Assembly: GCF_019112545.1 (NCBI RefSeq) | Contig: NW_025064888.1 | Location: 1,056,760-1,110,045 of the forward strand | Direction: 5' to 3' | DNA: 53,286 bases | Source of the DNA: Guyanagaster necrorhizus | Taxonomy: Eukaryota > Basidiomycota > Agaricomycetes > Agaricales > Physalacriaceae | Shown here: positions 1-10,886 of the stretch, in pieces | How positions within the stretch are numbered: the stretch's first letter is position 1 | How the letters are laid out: each line of letters begins with the position of its first letter | Position numbers and translations under genes: made by a program | The notes under the pieces: generated by a model | The model's database searches: none | What the model was told of the DNA's origin: nothing | The model's input: only the letters and a program-made list of their open reading frames with translations

Positions 1-191
1 CTTCGTCGATGTGCAGTAATTGTATGTCACTGTGTACAGGTTGGTGTAGTTAGCAAAGTAAGGCCAGCCTCGAGATTGGACATCATATGGTCGACACCTG
101 GCTTGAGGAATGCCCATGTCTCCTCCAAGTCCGCCGTCTTGGGAGGAATCCGGGTGAATCGGTTGGCTGAAGATGTCGTCGAGGGCTCCAT
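1..191 (-). CDS. CUL1: Cullin-1-like protein, N-terminal end only (runs out of window), with apparent 1-nt frameshift
   Basis: The minus-strand reading from the ATG at 189-191 begins MEPSTTSSANRF and continues with PPKTADLEETW, WAFLKPGVDHMM and NLEAGL, which is the N-terminal signature of cullin 1/Cdc53, the SCF ubiquitin-ligase scaffold that binds Skp1. The next conserved block, YTNLYTVTYNYCTST, is present at about 1-45 but in another frame. The two blocks are separated by no GT-AG intron, so one base seems to be missing just after the GGCCT at about 56-60. This may be an assembly error or a real lesion; the rest of the gene lies outside the window. A longer ORF start at 260 exists, but cullins normally begin close to the PPKTADLE block, so 191 is preferred. 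The family call is firm; the state of the gene is not. Confidence 0.75.
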
Positions 192-779
192 GGTCGTCAG
201 CAATGTGATATCGTGAGTGAAGCCTAAAAAGAAAGGTGTCGCGGAGGGACCCTTGATCAAGAACCACCACCATGTGGGGTTCGGCGTCTAGCCACTGCAA
301 GCCTGGCTCAAGGGATTCTGCTCGTCAGAGCATCAAGCAGGATAATAAGCCGTTCCTGCACCTTTGATGGTCAGGAGAAACGTCTCGTAATCTTGAGACG
401 TCCCAGATATTCTGGCGGGAGCCACTAACTACATCTATGTAGTAGTTAGTCGATATACTCCAATGCCAACCCCTCAGGCATCCTCTCTTCGTACAGGCAG
501 ACTCCTGAATGAACCACCGCTGAGCTCCCCATTGCCGACAGTAGCAAGGCTCAAGCACTCCCCAGTGTCCGAACTCGAGCCACTAGCCGCTGAAACAGTG
601 GACGCGTGTCAAACTAGCTATGATGTTACGTCACGCGAATCACACTCAAAGACCGCACCCAGCGTCTTCACCTCGAGACACGAGACGAAATGAACACGAA
701 CGTACCTTCAAGCTCAATGCAATATCGACGACCCACGCGAGTACCGCAAATAGACTGGAAGAGTGCCGCTCAAACAGAA

Positions 780-1240
780 TTCATCTCTGCCACCCGGCAA
801 TAAGCCGAACAAAGGATGCTGACGATGCACCGCCCTCCTTTGTTCGAGGAAGAACAAAGACAAGTCCAAACCATGATAAAAGGCTGTACCCAGACCCATT
901 TCTTCTGAAAATTTTGTACAAGGTTCGAATGAACACTGCGTTGTGTCTTCAGTTTTGTCCAGGCTGCATGGGATGTACCGCAAGTGTCGAGGCCAAAGCC
1001 GAAGATGTCTGTCACATTGGAAATAATGGAAGAAAGAGCACAGCTCTCCCTTTGTGCATACTCGTATTCATTGGGGGTGAGGCTAGTGAGGGTGGTGGTT
1101 TGGGTAGGTAGTAGGGAGGGTCCTGGTACCATTACAGAATTTTCCCAGTAGTTGATTAATCCTTGTGGTCCTCCTTTGGCCATCATTATCATTTCAAATG
1201 CAGTCCAGTTTTCTCTGTTAAATTTCTCATTTTCATTGGG
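780..1240 (-). mobile_element. Ty1/Copia gag fragment (degenerate)
   Basis: Inside a minus-strand ORF spanning 770-1525 is a stretch resembling the UBN2-type gag of Copia elements: FNRENWTAFEMIMMAKGGPQ near the start, then SIISNVTDIFGFGLDTCGTS and HAAWTKLKTQ. The order (substrate-like tryptophan motif, hydrophobic helix, then Gly-x-Ala-Trp-x-x-Leu) matches the family. No zinc knuckle, protease, integrase or RT follows, and the frame is lost below about 880, so this is a scrap and not an element. It lies head-to-head with the MYND-family pseudogene. The family assignment is from pattern memory and moderate. Confidence 0.45.
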
Positions 1241-1460
1241 TTTGAATGGTAGGATTTGGGTTGGGGTAGGGGTTTCAAAGAAAAGTTTCTGCGAGCCGAT
1301 ATGAGGGCCAAAGTTAGGTCCAAGAGGTGTGAACGAAAGGAAAACGGACGGAAGTAAGTATGGAAACGATCGAGCAGAAATGTATGAACTTGTAAGTAAA
1401 TTTAGAACGAACGGACCGATAACCCGATCAACGGGCGTATATGGCTGAATCTTCAACAAG

Positions 1461-2952
1461 ATGGGTGTCGGATATTCCTCCCCTGGTATGTTGGTATTGA
1501 AGATTCCCTGGGCGAACTTCAACAAGGTTCCAGAAGATGTAGGAATTCCAGTGCTCCAGCCCGAGCTCCTATCTCCGGCAGCTGGTTTCCATAACAGCTT
1601 CTCTTTTATTCAGCTCGTATTTGGAACACTTTCTATGGACGGCGATCTCAAAGATCCATCCTTCACGATCACGCAAGACCCTCTGAGGTGGTATGGGGCG
1701 TCGGATCTAATTCTGATGCTCTGGGTTCCTGCATGGATTTTGTGTGTTAGTCCCAAAACTACGGACGTCATGTTTTCTCATGTTGTCTTTCCGACCTGCA
1801 CCTTCAAAAGAATTCCTCTCTGAACCCATGCAGCACTTGTGTTCCTCGTTGACTATTTTTAAAACGAGGCTGTTGGATGGTCAACATGCGTTTCTCAGTC
1901 GGAGATATCCTTCATTCTCGGATGCTTCCCTGACTTCAAGCACCCTTGGCAAGTTCAAACAGGTATCTCCTGCCACCTCTGATAACCAGCCCGTTTTCGT
2001 TAAGGCCTCCCTTAGTAACCCCGACAATGTCATTATGCTGTCTATACGAACCAACGTGGTAGATAATACTGCCCGCGAAGCCTTGTTAAAAGGTCATGGC
2101 GTAACTGCTACACAGAAATCCTCGTGCAAAGTGGAATTTTAATTTGATGGCTTCAAGTTCTCTCATTCTGTCGCGTTTCCTTATCCCATCGACGGCGCCA
2201 AAATCAAGCTGCGCATTGCACGAAAGTCCCATTACATAGAGGTGAAATCATTTGCTATCAGAGCGTTCATTCGGCAGCTCACGTACATTTACTTCTTACA
2301 CGTCTCAGCTCCTGTATCGAATCAAAAAGTCCTTGACAGCCTCTCGTTTAATTATGGCTCTGTACCTATGCTCAAGGTACCATGACTCTGGTCCATGCAT
2401 TACTCCTCCTTAACATCCCTTCCTGTGATCGATCTGAATGGAAATCTCGAGTGGCTCCGACAACACATATCACTGATCTTCTCCGAGCGTGAATGGGGTC
2501 TGCGAGATCTACCGGCGGCACAGAGAGATGACGCTCTCTTGTCAATCAAAAGATACATTTTCACCCTGGTCTTCGCCTCTGCTGGGATTGACATGCCCCG
2601 TTAGCGTATCGTCTGTATCGTGAACGAAGACACAAACTTGCCTGAAATCGTAATCATTCTCCGGCACGTTCGTCTCGATCTCGCCTCCCATACCGTGGTC
2701 ATTGATTGTTTTGTCCTTCCATTTACGAAAGCCTTGTACTGGACTTTACCAGTGTTGGATAGGAATCCGGTACTCACAATAAAGACGCACAGCGCAGAGA
2801 TTAAGCTCTGGAAGCAGATGCTCCCAGCAATCACTGAATGCTGTAGAACTTGGAGTCACGTCGATAACTGCGAATACCTCACTCGCGGAATTCCGGCATC
2901 TTTAGAGGAGTTCGAAACACCGCTATGTTCATGCGGGTGGCCATGGCACTAG
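1461..2952 (+). pseudogene. Decayed MYND/DUF4470-type fungal gene, C-terminal half
   Basis: Recognisable blocks run in order: ITQDPLRWYGASDLI (frame 3, ending 1823), then in frame 1 FKTRLLDGQHAF, KIKLRIARKSHYIEV, LIFSEREWGLRDLPAAQRD, VRLDLASHTVVIDCFVLP, ITECCRTWSHVDNCEYL and TPLCSCG. These match a lineage-specific agaricomycete family that carries a DUF4470-like N-terminus and a C-terminal MYND zinc finger. Here the N-terminal half and the MYND finger are absent. There is one frameshift at about 1744-1823 and three in-frame stops in frame 1: TAA at 2140-2142, TGA at 2383-2385 and TAG at 2602-2604. Each is one C-to-T step from CAA, CGA and CAG. The relic is clear; the family name rests on memory of the motif order and is moderate. 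Confidence 0.65.
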
Positions 2953-3063
2953 TTCTTTTTTCAAGGATGCCGGACTTGACGAGAGGTTTTGCAGCCATGT
3001 TACAGAGGCAGAGATTTGATTCTTTGATTGTACTTCTGTGTATATACATGCTAAATAGCACAT

Positions 3064-6000
3064 CTATAGCTCTACCTTTATGCGATGGTGCCATTCCCTA
3101 GTAAAGAAAGGTAAGCAGGCGATTAATTTGATCAAAGAAGATGACGCACGCATTCTTCCTCAGCTCTTCAAGGCTAGGGGCTTGAAGTTGTCCGTCGGCA
3201 TCAAAGACGTCCACAAACGAGTACTCGAAAGGACTCGGGACCTCCGGAACGCAGGTATATTCCTGCTTAACGCCATAGTCATCATACCCGAAGGGCTCTC
3301 CTGGCTTTTCGGGAATTTTCAGCAAGATAGCGTTGCTCAACTCCATGGAAGGGTCCGAGTCGAAGTAATTCCATGGCGACAAGAGGAAGCTAACGCATGA
3401 TTTTAGATCAGGGAGACAACATCAAATATGAGTGAATGGCCAGACCTGGAGGCCGCGACGTTGGTCTTGGTGTTGGGTGAATCTTCACTAACCGGAAGAT
3501 GATGCGTTCCGACGTTCACCCAAGCTACTAGATCCGTCTGCGTGATATTTTCTCCGTCGAAGAAGTTGTGGAAATCTACCATGGGCTTTCCTGGAAGGTT
3601 CATATTCCAGATGGCGCTTGATGAAGGCTCGCTTTCTTTACGATGAGACACTGCCAGGTTGTATCTGGCCCAATTGGCATTGTTAAGCAGTCGTTTCGAG
3701 CCGACGACCGTCTGTGTATTTTTGTGTCAAACAAACCGGCGGATTAACGAGATGGATGGGACTGACGTTATGAACGGGGGAATATCCCGGATGTATCGCG
3801 TATCCACGAGGAAGACCCCAGGCGTTTCGGTTATCCTGATTGACAATGGAATAACCGCCCTGGAAATTCTGCGGATATTTGAGCAGAGCATCGTTCTCGT
3901 TCTCAATGATTTTCTTCGTGATTTTCTGCTGAATGACTTCCTGTCCCCAGTCATCGTCGAACCAAGGCTGAGTAACAGTTTCTTGGCTCGTCGTTGTTTC
4001 CAAAAGTGAGTTCTCAATACCACCTATGTCGAAGTCAATCCTAGCGGGAAACCGATGAGCAATAGCTACTTGTAGAAGGTGTTCCCTGTTGACTCACTTG
4101 AAATTGATGACATGGTCATGGAGGTTTCCCACTATGGGCTCTTGTTAGATATTATACCGTTAGGTGGGAGCATCAATCCTGACTTGTTGTCTCACGAATC
4201 CTTCCGCCATATCCATCCTGTTTTGGTTCCCAATATCCACCTTGGAGATAACCGGAGGCGGATACCCGCACCTCGATGCTACCATCCAGTTGGAACATAT
4301 AATCAAACTGATAAAGGGCAGGTTATCTAGAGGTTGACGGGGGGAAAAGGCTAGAAGCTTACTACTACCAAACGATGAGTCGCCGAAGATGTAGCTAAAA
4401 GCCCAAAAGGGAAAAAAAATGGACCAACTACTCACAATAATCATAACTGAAGGTAATTTAGTCAACAAGGAACCAAGCTCAAGAACGGAGGCCCTTACTT
4501 TCCAACCGTGCTGATGCTCCGTACCGTAAGAATGTAACCTTTAACAGCACCGAATTCGCCTTGCATGTATCCAGAGTGACGAGTGATCGGTCTACCCGTG
4601 TCTTGCTCAAATATGCAGACAGCCCTCTTCCTGACGACACTACCCGTGCTGGCGTAGGTCGTCATCGGAAGGTATACGGCTTCGTGAGGGCAGTCATATC
4701 CTGGAAGCATATCTCTGACGGAGCCACCCATGCCAAAGTAGCGATCGAGCCATGCCGTAGTTGTTTGCATGGGGTCGTTACCGCCTACATGGTTAGTTAT
4801 CAGCATTGTTATGAACCATATCAGAAACGCTCACGACTCACCGTACTGTGCCAATGCTTCTTGGGGTGCGAGCTGGAGAGTATACGAGCATGTTAATGGT
4901 GTCCACGGTCAAGCGCGCAATGAGGGACACAACATGCCTGATAAATAATCCTCTCTTCCTTAAAGGCGATATTCCAGAGGCTCAAACCCATGTCCCGATC
5001 AAACCCAAGGTACATGCTCCATCCCATCCAGGAGATGTACTGGCGGGCTTTGTCGACGCGGAATCGTAGCCCCGCAAAGGACACCGACCGAGGTCCGGGA
5101 AGGTGATCAAGATCGCGCTGTTCGCCTACGCGTTTCCTCGTGGTCCAAGACAGATCCTTGTTTTCAGGCCGCTCAGGAACGCGCACGAGGGTGCCATTCC
5201 GGAATGCCTCCATGAAAGACTCTGTTGAATTGAAGACTTGGTGGTTATAGACTACCTGGTAGTGTTGGATTCAGCACGAGTACTAGCGCGGAACGATCAG
5301 AATAGCGATTTTTACCTTTAAAACTTTCCAAAGAGAAGGGTCCGTCCCGCTGATGTCCACGTACTGAAAGAAGTTGACCGGGTGTAACCATGGACCTGGA
5401 GTGTTGAGCTTCCAATTGAGCCATACACCTTGAATAGTAAGCCTTGTTAGCCAAGCGTCCGGTTACGTGCAAGTGAGAAGCTACGTACGGCGGAAACTTC
5501 CATCAAAACTAAACGGCGCCGATGCGCCCACAACCAAGGTGTCGTTTTTATAGCCACGAGCCACGCCTCTGAAAAGTTCCTAGCAGTGTGACTACTCAGT
5601 AAATTAACGACCGCAGGAGGGACATACGTACCCATAGCGCGTCTTCAAAAGAAGGCGCAATTTGGGAAACGACGAGAGAGAGCTCGGAACCGGTAGCATA
5701 ACCGCCGGCATGGAACGGTATGTCCTCTCGATGATAGATCTCTGTGAGTTGTTTCATCGTTGTTCCGGGACCTACAGGAAGTGGTCCAACGAGATAATCC
5801 CTAATAACCGGTTCCACACCATAGTGAATGGTAACTCGAGCGAATTTTTCCGGGGGAGAAACCACGTCTGGAGAAGCCAAGTACGCGAGGGCTGCAGACT
5901 TTGGAGGGTAATATAACTCGATCATGAAGATGACATTATCGGAGAAAGTCGAAACGCTGGCTCTTGTCAAGTTAAGTCCCCTCTCTGGGGCCTCTAGCCA

Positions 6001-6315
6001 TCGTTGAATGCTTGTGGTCTCTGCAACAGTTAGGGACGCCCAGACATTAATCGGGGCAGGAGGGTGAACTGGAGGCGGAAGCGAAGATGCGCATTGCTTG
6101 AGGGGAGCCGCTGACTCAAAAGTTCCGATATCTGATGATACGGATAACTCTGACTCGCCAAGGAGTCGCCAAAGGTCTGTATTGTGCAGAGATATGACAG
6201 AAATAATGGCGATAGCAACAAGGGACACAAGACCAAAGCCCCATCGCCGTTTCTTTGGTTCGATGAGGTCTGATTCTGGATCTTTGAGCCTCTCGTAGTT
6301 TTGATGAGTAGACAT
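3064..6315 (-). CDS. Membrane-anchored copper amine oxidase (primary-amine oxidase)
   Basis: Oxidises primary amines to aldehydes with O2, giving ammonia and H2O2, using Cu(II) and topaquinone. The ATG at 6313-6315 opens a cytosolic tail and one membrane anchor (WGFGLVSLVAIAIISVISL, about residues 25-43). N-terminal domains follow, then WLDRYFGMGG with the catalytic-base Asp, GNYDY whose first Tyr becomes topaquinone, the copper pair HDH in NLHDHVINF, and the third His in WVNVGTHHLP. The tail is NYFDSDPSMELSNAI. About 14 exons; phased segments include 5632-6315, 5489-5579, 5316-5428, 4938-5255, 4842-4872, 4499-4784, 4436-4446, 4184-4307, 4098-4131, 3767-4040, 3446-3711, 3150-3389 and 3064-3097. 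One intron (4873-4937) starts GC, not GT. Splicing just after the topaquinone site is unresolved: an extra exon at 4363-4394 keeps frame but adds 11 residues. With it the protein is about 845 aa. Confidence 0.88.
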
Positions 6316-6929
6316 GATAAGAAATGAAGTGCAGACCTTCTTCGTTCGCAAGTGAGGCATTTATACGGGATGACGCATAGATAAGAGTTTGTCGTTATCA
6401 GAGAAGTTTGATTGCCTGCGGAATATCAGCTTCCGCGGAACAGCGTGGATACACGGTTGTTTGCAGAGAGCATAAGATGCGAAATTCATGCTAATTCACA
6501 GTGCATGACACAATCGAGTCTCACTCCAGAAATCTGTATTTTTGATATGGTCATTCCTGTCGGCTGAATAGTTCGCACTGGCCAAATGCAACGGAAAATG
6601 ATTGGAACACGGATAAATATTTGACCACGCTTTTGTCCACAACGAAATGCGTCGGAATTACTTTTAATGGTAGAGCCGACGGATTTACTGTGAGTTCAGG
6701 ATGCCTCGACAGAATATTATCTGTTGTCCGCCCATTTTCGTTAGCTTTGATTGACCCGAGATAGTGGCTTACCAGGAGGAGTGGATGCTTATCGTTTGGA
6801 TTGGGGGCGTGAGAAATTTTCAAACTGATCCGGCTGATATTTCGTCTTATGTAATTTCCGTGTCTGGCTACGAGCCTGGCAGAGTTCTTCATTCGGCTAC
6901 AAGAAGTACCAGACTCAGCCATCTCCACC
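6316..6929. other. Divergent intergenic region between amine oxidase and SAP18
   Basis: The two start codons face away from each other across about 614 bp, so this segment must hold both promoters. A minus-strand ORF of 126 aa crosses it, but it has no recognisable motif and overlaps the SAP18 start, so it was not called. Confidence 0.5.
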
Positions 6930-7893
6930 ATGAACGAGACGACACCTGCGGGCCAGCCTATCGTAACCAGAGAAAAAGTGGGTAAATGCCATCGAACAAT
7001 CAGCAGTCGCTAACTATTTCTTCAGACAGCGCCATTCCTCATTCGGACCTTTATCAAAACCGGCAGCTTTCACCGGATAGCCCAGTTCGAAGATGGCCCA
7101 CTTCCTACAACTGACGAACAGCAGATATTCACTTGGTGCGTAATCATGTCTATATGTTTTTTTTATACAGTGAATTAATGATTGCAGGAAGGACGCCACT
7201 CTACGAGAGGTTCTGACCACTATCCGGAACAGCACACCCATGGTTCAAGAGTACCGACACCCGCTCGCGCGTTTCTCATTCCGTACCGTATACGCCGACC
7301 CTGGCAACAAAGGCCGCTTTGCGTCAAAAGACCTAGGCCAGGTTTACTCTCGTGATATCCTTGGAGAGCCAGGATCATTGACCACCACCGCGCCACGTCT
7401 CCTCGAAGACATCGACGGAGAGAACCGCGAACCCACCGAGCGTGAACGAGAAGAGCGGACGCTCGACGAGCTGCGTTTTGTTCCAGGTGACTACCTCTTG
7501 GTCGCGGTGTTCCTCCCAAAAAGCGTTGTGCCGCCCGAAACGACTACACGAGCGCTGCCTTTCAATGGCTGGAAAGCTGGAGGCCCAGGGGTTGGCGGAG
7601 CTCCTGTGATGGTTCGTGGAGGCGGCGGGCATTGGAGGGGCGACTCGAACGGTCTTCGGGGCCGTGGTGGTGGACGTGGCGGCGGAGTTGGGGACAGGGA
7701 CAGGGATAGAGACATAGAGGATAGCCGTGTGCCGCCTCCGAGGCGCGGTGACCGTGGGAATTCACCTCCGCCTCGTGAAATCGGCTGGGGCCGACGAGGC
7801 GGTCGCGGAGGACGAGGTGGAGGTGGCAGGCGGTCGCGTTCTCGATCGAGATCGCGTACTCCGCCCCCAAAGAAAAGTTCAAGATATGACTGA
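6930..7893 (+). CDS. SAP18: SAP18 family protein with C-terminal RGG/RS tail
   Basis: Sap18 is a ubiquitin-fold protein of the ASAP/exon-junction-linked splicing complex and of Sin3 histone-deacetylase complexes. Three exons join in phase (6930-6977, 7026-7135, 7188-7893; 287 aa). The fold is visible as APFLIRTFIKTGSFHRIAQF, QIFTWKDATLREVL, HPLARFSFRTVYADP and FVPGDYLLVAVFLP, matching the usual order. The second half departs from animal SAP18: it is rich in Gly-Arg, with RDRDRDIEDSRVPPPRRG, repeated GRGG and an SRSRSRSRTPPPKK end, typical of fungal homologues and expected to bind RNA or be phosphorylated by SR kinases. The start at 6930 is chosen because the next exon continues directly into the domain. 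Confidence 0.9.
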
Positions 7894-8006
7894 TTCATTG
7901 TCCACCTGGATAGTGTTAAAATGTATCTATATCTTCATAGGTGTGCTGTCTTTTATTATCTAACTGCTTCGGTGCTATTTCCTGGCTATGCTATGAGATA
8001 CAACAT

Positions 8007-8838
8007 TCACATTTTTGCTCGAGACGAAGACGGGAGCATCTTGAGATGAACACCTGAGGCCACAATGCATTGACGCGTCGTATTCCATATCTGTGTTCCA
8101 ATTGGTCAGGACCTTGGCTGTTAATCTATTCGATGAATCTCACTTCTGTGCGTATTGACATGGCTCTCGCTCCAACACTCACGCCGGTGCTGACAATCTC
8201 CAGTCCATCTCCCCTGTTCAAGTTGCATCATTTATCTCATGGTCTTATCATCAGACCTTACAAAAAAGCTGACGAATGATACATCACATCCAAGGTCTGC
8301 GAAATCGTGTAAAGCTGGACCCAATCGCAGCTAGTGGTGGTTTTGCACAGCACGTAGGCTACCAGACCAAGTGAGGAGCATCTGTAGCTGATTCATCAGC
8401 ACAGAGAACATAACATAACGGCATGAAAGAGTAAAGACACACGTATCAATTATAAAGGCACTGCAGCCTCCGTGCATGTTCCCTGGTGTGGCGTCCAGCA
8501 TATCTGTAAATACAGTGCTTCATTGGACCCATAATCAGCTCCAGCCGCAACGCACCCTCAGTCACCGTCAGTGAGCATACAACTTTGAATCGATCCCTCG
8601 TACGCTGCTCAGGCGAGGCATCGAGCGAAACATGGGAGATAGACAGCCTTGAAAGAACCTCGTGCGCGAATCCTTTTGTTTGTCCGAGCGAAAGAAAGAC
8701 ACATAAGCACTGCTTGACATCGTCTGGAGCATTCCCGGTGACTTTGGCATATTTTTCTACCATAAGTGGGGTCGTGAAATGCGATGATGCGATGGGCGAC
8801 GACACGGTTAATAGCAGTGGGGTCCGTCGAGATGCCAT
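8007..8838 (-). CDS. Hotdog-fold acyl-CoA thioesterase-like protein (paralogue 1)
   Basis: Five exons in phase (8556-8838, 8443-8503, 8262-8381, 8144-8213, 8007-8090) encode about 205 aa. The PaaI/THEM2-like hotdog signature is split by the second intron: NMHGGCSAFIIDT then CSSLGLVAYVL. It is followed by ISQTLDVMYHSSAF, LEIVSTGVSVGARAMSIRTE and CIVASGVHLKM. HGG plus the Asp of the central helix is the usual active-site arrangement of this thioesterase superfamily, which hydrolyses acyl-CoA esters. The protein is a close paralogue of the plus-strand gene at 10127-10886: all four introns fall at equivalent positions and phases. Exon 3 is 18 nt longer here. The physiological substrate cannot be read from sequence. 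Confidence 0.82.
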
Positions 8839-9082
8839 CCCTGAGGTAAAGGAGGATTCCAGAAGGAAACTCTAGTTGAAGGGAGACTAGAATCTAACTT
8901 TGAAATGCGCAACTATTGAATTGATCATGTGAGTTTCCGCCAGTCTGTAGTTATTACATAGTAGCCGCCGCGCATCAAAGGCTGGTAGACATTGAGGGCA
9001 TTACATAACGTCAACACATTTGCTACCTGGTGAGCAAATAATAAGTATGATTAAGTTGCAGGATCATATATAACTAAACGTT

Positions 9083-9981
9083 TTACCCGGAGGGATCTCT
9101 ATCTTCAGCACCACCCACGACTTCTGCTCCTGGCAGCAACCATCTGAAGGTTATGCTTATCCGCATCGTCCTTTTCATCCATCGACCACCTGCATCCCCC
9201 GACAATGTATCCGGAGTCTGAACATAATCCATCGTCTTCTCCTCAATACCATGACTCCATTTATACCTCGCATCTCCTGACATAACGATGATACTTCTCT
9301 CCGGAAGGTACACCCCGTACGCCTGATCTTTCAAGCCAGACGCGAACTGCATGACGCACCCGCTGCCAAAGCTGACACCCACAATGCCATCTCCAAAACG
9401 CCCCAGAAGATCAACATGGGGCGTTATTCCTTCCCCGGGATCGTACCGATTAATGATGGCCTGCCTGGCTCGGGTGGGGACAGCCGGAAAGAGTAAAGAA
9501 TGGATTTCGGGCGGCAAAGTAGGCTTGAGAAGGCGGGAGAGAGCATCGAGCAGTGAAGTAAGAAGTGGCGGTAGGCCTGTGGACGATTCCGCACTGGGAG
9601 CGCGACAGAAGAGCATGATCTGATTGATGTTGGCAGACGTGAAGAAAGTTTCCAAGCAGTAGTTCATCACGGCATTTGCGAATTCTGCGGGAAGACGGAG
9701 AGAGGGGGTGAAGAACAGACCTGGAATTGGAGGAGCATCGACAAGTGCTGCCGGGCCAAGAGAGCTTGAAGACAGCTCCGCAAAATCATCAAATAAGGAA
9801 TTCGGCGTGGACGATGTGGACGCAGGAGATTCTGATTCCTGACACGTAGAAAATGTCGTGTTGATGGGGAGAAGGTTCGTGGCTACTGTAAAAAACACAA
9901 ATCGGCTGACGTTGTTCAATTTAGAACTGAGGACGCACTGAAATGTGGCCCGATCGCAATTTCTGTTCGCGTGCCCTCCAT
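9083..9981 (-). CDS. AlkB-like 2-oxoglutarate/Fe(II) dioxygenase
   Basis: Two exons (9939-9981 and 9083-9885, intron of 53 nt with GTGCGT donor and TTACAG acceptor) give 281 aa starting MEGTRTEIAIGPHF. The iron facial triad is complete: HVD in GITPHVDLLGRFGDG, and the distal His in ARYKWSHGI. The 2-oxoglutarate Arg pair is in MRISITFR. VGVSFGSGCVMQF and LPERSIIVMSGDARY are typical of the AlkB jelly roll. The N-terminal 60 residues are Ser-rich and probably disordered. AlkB homologues demethylate nucleic acids or proteins; which target applies here is not visible. It is divergent from the thioesterase gene at 10127 with only about 145 bp between starts, so a shared promoter is likely. Confidence 0.87.
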
Positions 9982-10126
9982 TAATCTGAATGAACAGCTG
10001 TCTTCAGCATGTCCAAGCGAAGCGTTTCATGTGTTATTTATCTTATCAGGGTATCGTTACCCGGCTTTTGACATTACTCCGGCCCGGGCTCCTTTAAAGC
10101 GACCATTTCATGATCCCCATCTCTTC

Positions 10127-10886
10127 ATGGCAACCTCAACTTCTGGGATCGACGACGTCTCCTCTATAGCCGGAAATGTATCGGATGAAATCAAGAGAAT
10201 CGTTGGGTCTCCCATGCGTACCTTTCGCATGATAACGGACGAAGGAGAGCCCACAGGATTCGGTGCCACGTTTACGTCGGGAATGACTGTTTCCGAGGTG
10301 TCAATGGTACCCAAGGCGGAAGAACCAACGAAGCAGGAAGGAAGGGTCGTGTGCAAGCTTGTCGTGACCGAAGGTGCCTTCTAGCTCTCTCTACGATCGG
10401 AAACTGTTCCTTAAGCTTAGGCGCACTTAGATATGCTCAACGGTGCCATGACAATCCACGGCGGCTGCTCCGCTTACTTGGTTGACATGTGAGGCCTATG
10501 TATTCTGACGGTGCCGAGTCTGAACTACTTTTCAGATGTTCCACTCTGGCAATAATAGCGTACAGTCTAGCCTATGGGAAACCAGCCAATACCGTTTCGC
10601 AAACAATGAATATAACGTACCATTCTCCAGCGGGTTTGTAAGTTATCAATACCCTATGCACATGCCAAAGCTAACGAATCTATGTAGGGGTGAGGAACTC
10701 AGAATCGTCAATACTACGATGTCTATTGGCTCGAAAACTCTGGTTGCACGCACAGAAGTGTGTTGTTGTTCGCATCAAGCGTATTACCTCTTACCCATTC
10801 TATTGCAGATCTGGAGTGACACTACGAAGCGCCTGGTAGCTTCTGGAGTGCATAGCAAAATGCAGCCGTCACAGGCCAAACTATAG
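10127..10886 (+). CDS. Hotdog-fold acyl-CoA thioesterase-like protein (paralogue 2)
   Basis: Five exons in phase (10127-10373, 10431-10488, 10536-10637, 10688-10757, 10809-10886) encode 184 aa. The start MATSTSGIDDVSS is preferred over the upstream ATG at 9971, which overlaps the first exon of the divergent AlkB gene. Core motifs are EDMLNGAMTIHGGCSAYLVD, CSTLAIIAYSLAYG, NTVSQTMNITYHSPAG, MSIGSKTLVARTE and LVASGVHSKMQ. This is the THEM2/acyl-CoA thioesterase 13 arrangement. Intron positions and phases equal those of the minus-strand paralogue at 8007-8838, so the two arose by gene (not cDNA) duplication and now sit in opposite orientations around the AlkB gene. Confidence 0.83.

Noticed and set aside
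6551..6931. Minus-strand 126-aa ORF between amine oxidase and SAP18
   Set aside because: No motif, overlaps the SAP18 start and lacks splice or neighbour support.
7491..7898. Minus-strand 135-aa Pro/Arg-rich ORF
   Set aside because: It is the shadow of the Gly-Arg-rich tail of SAP18 in the reverse frame; no independent motif.
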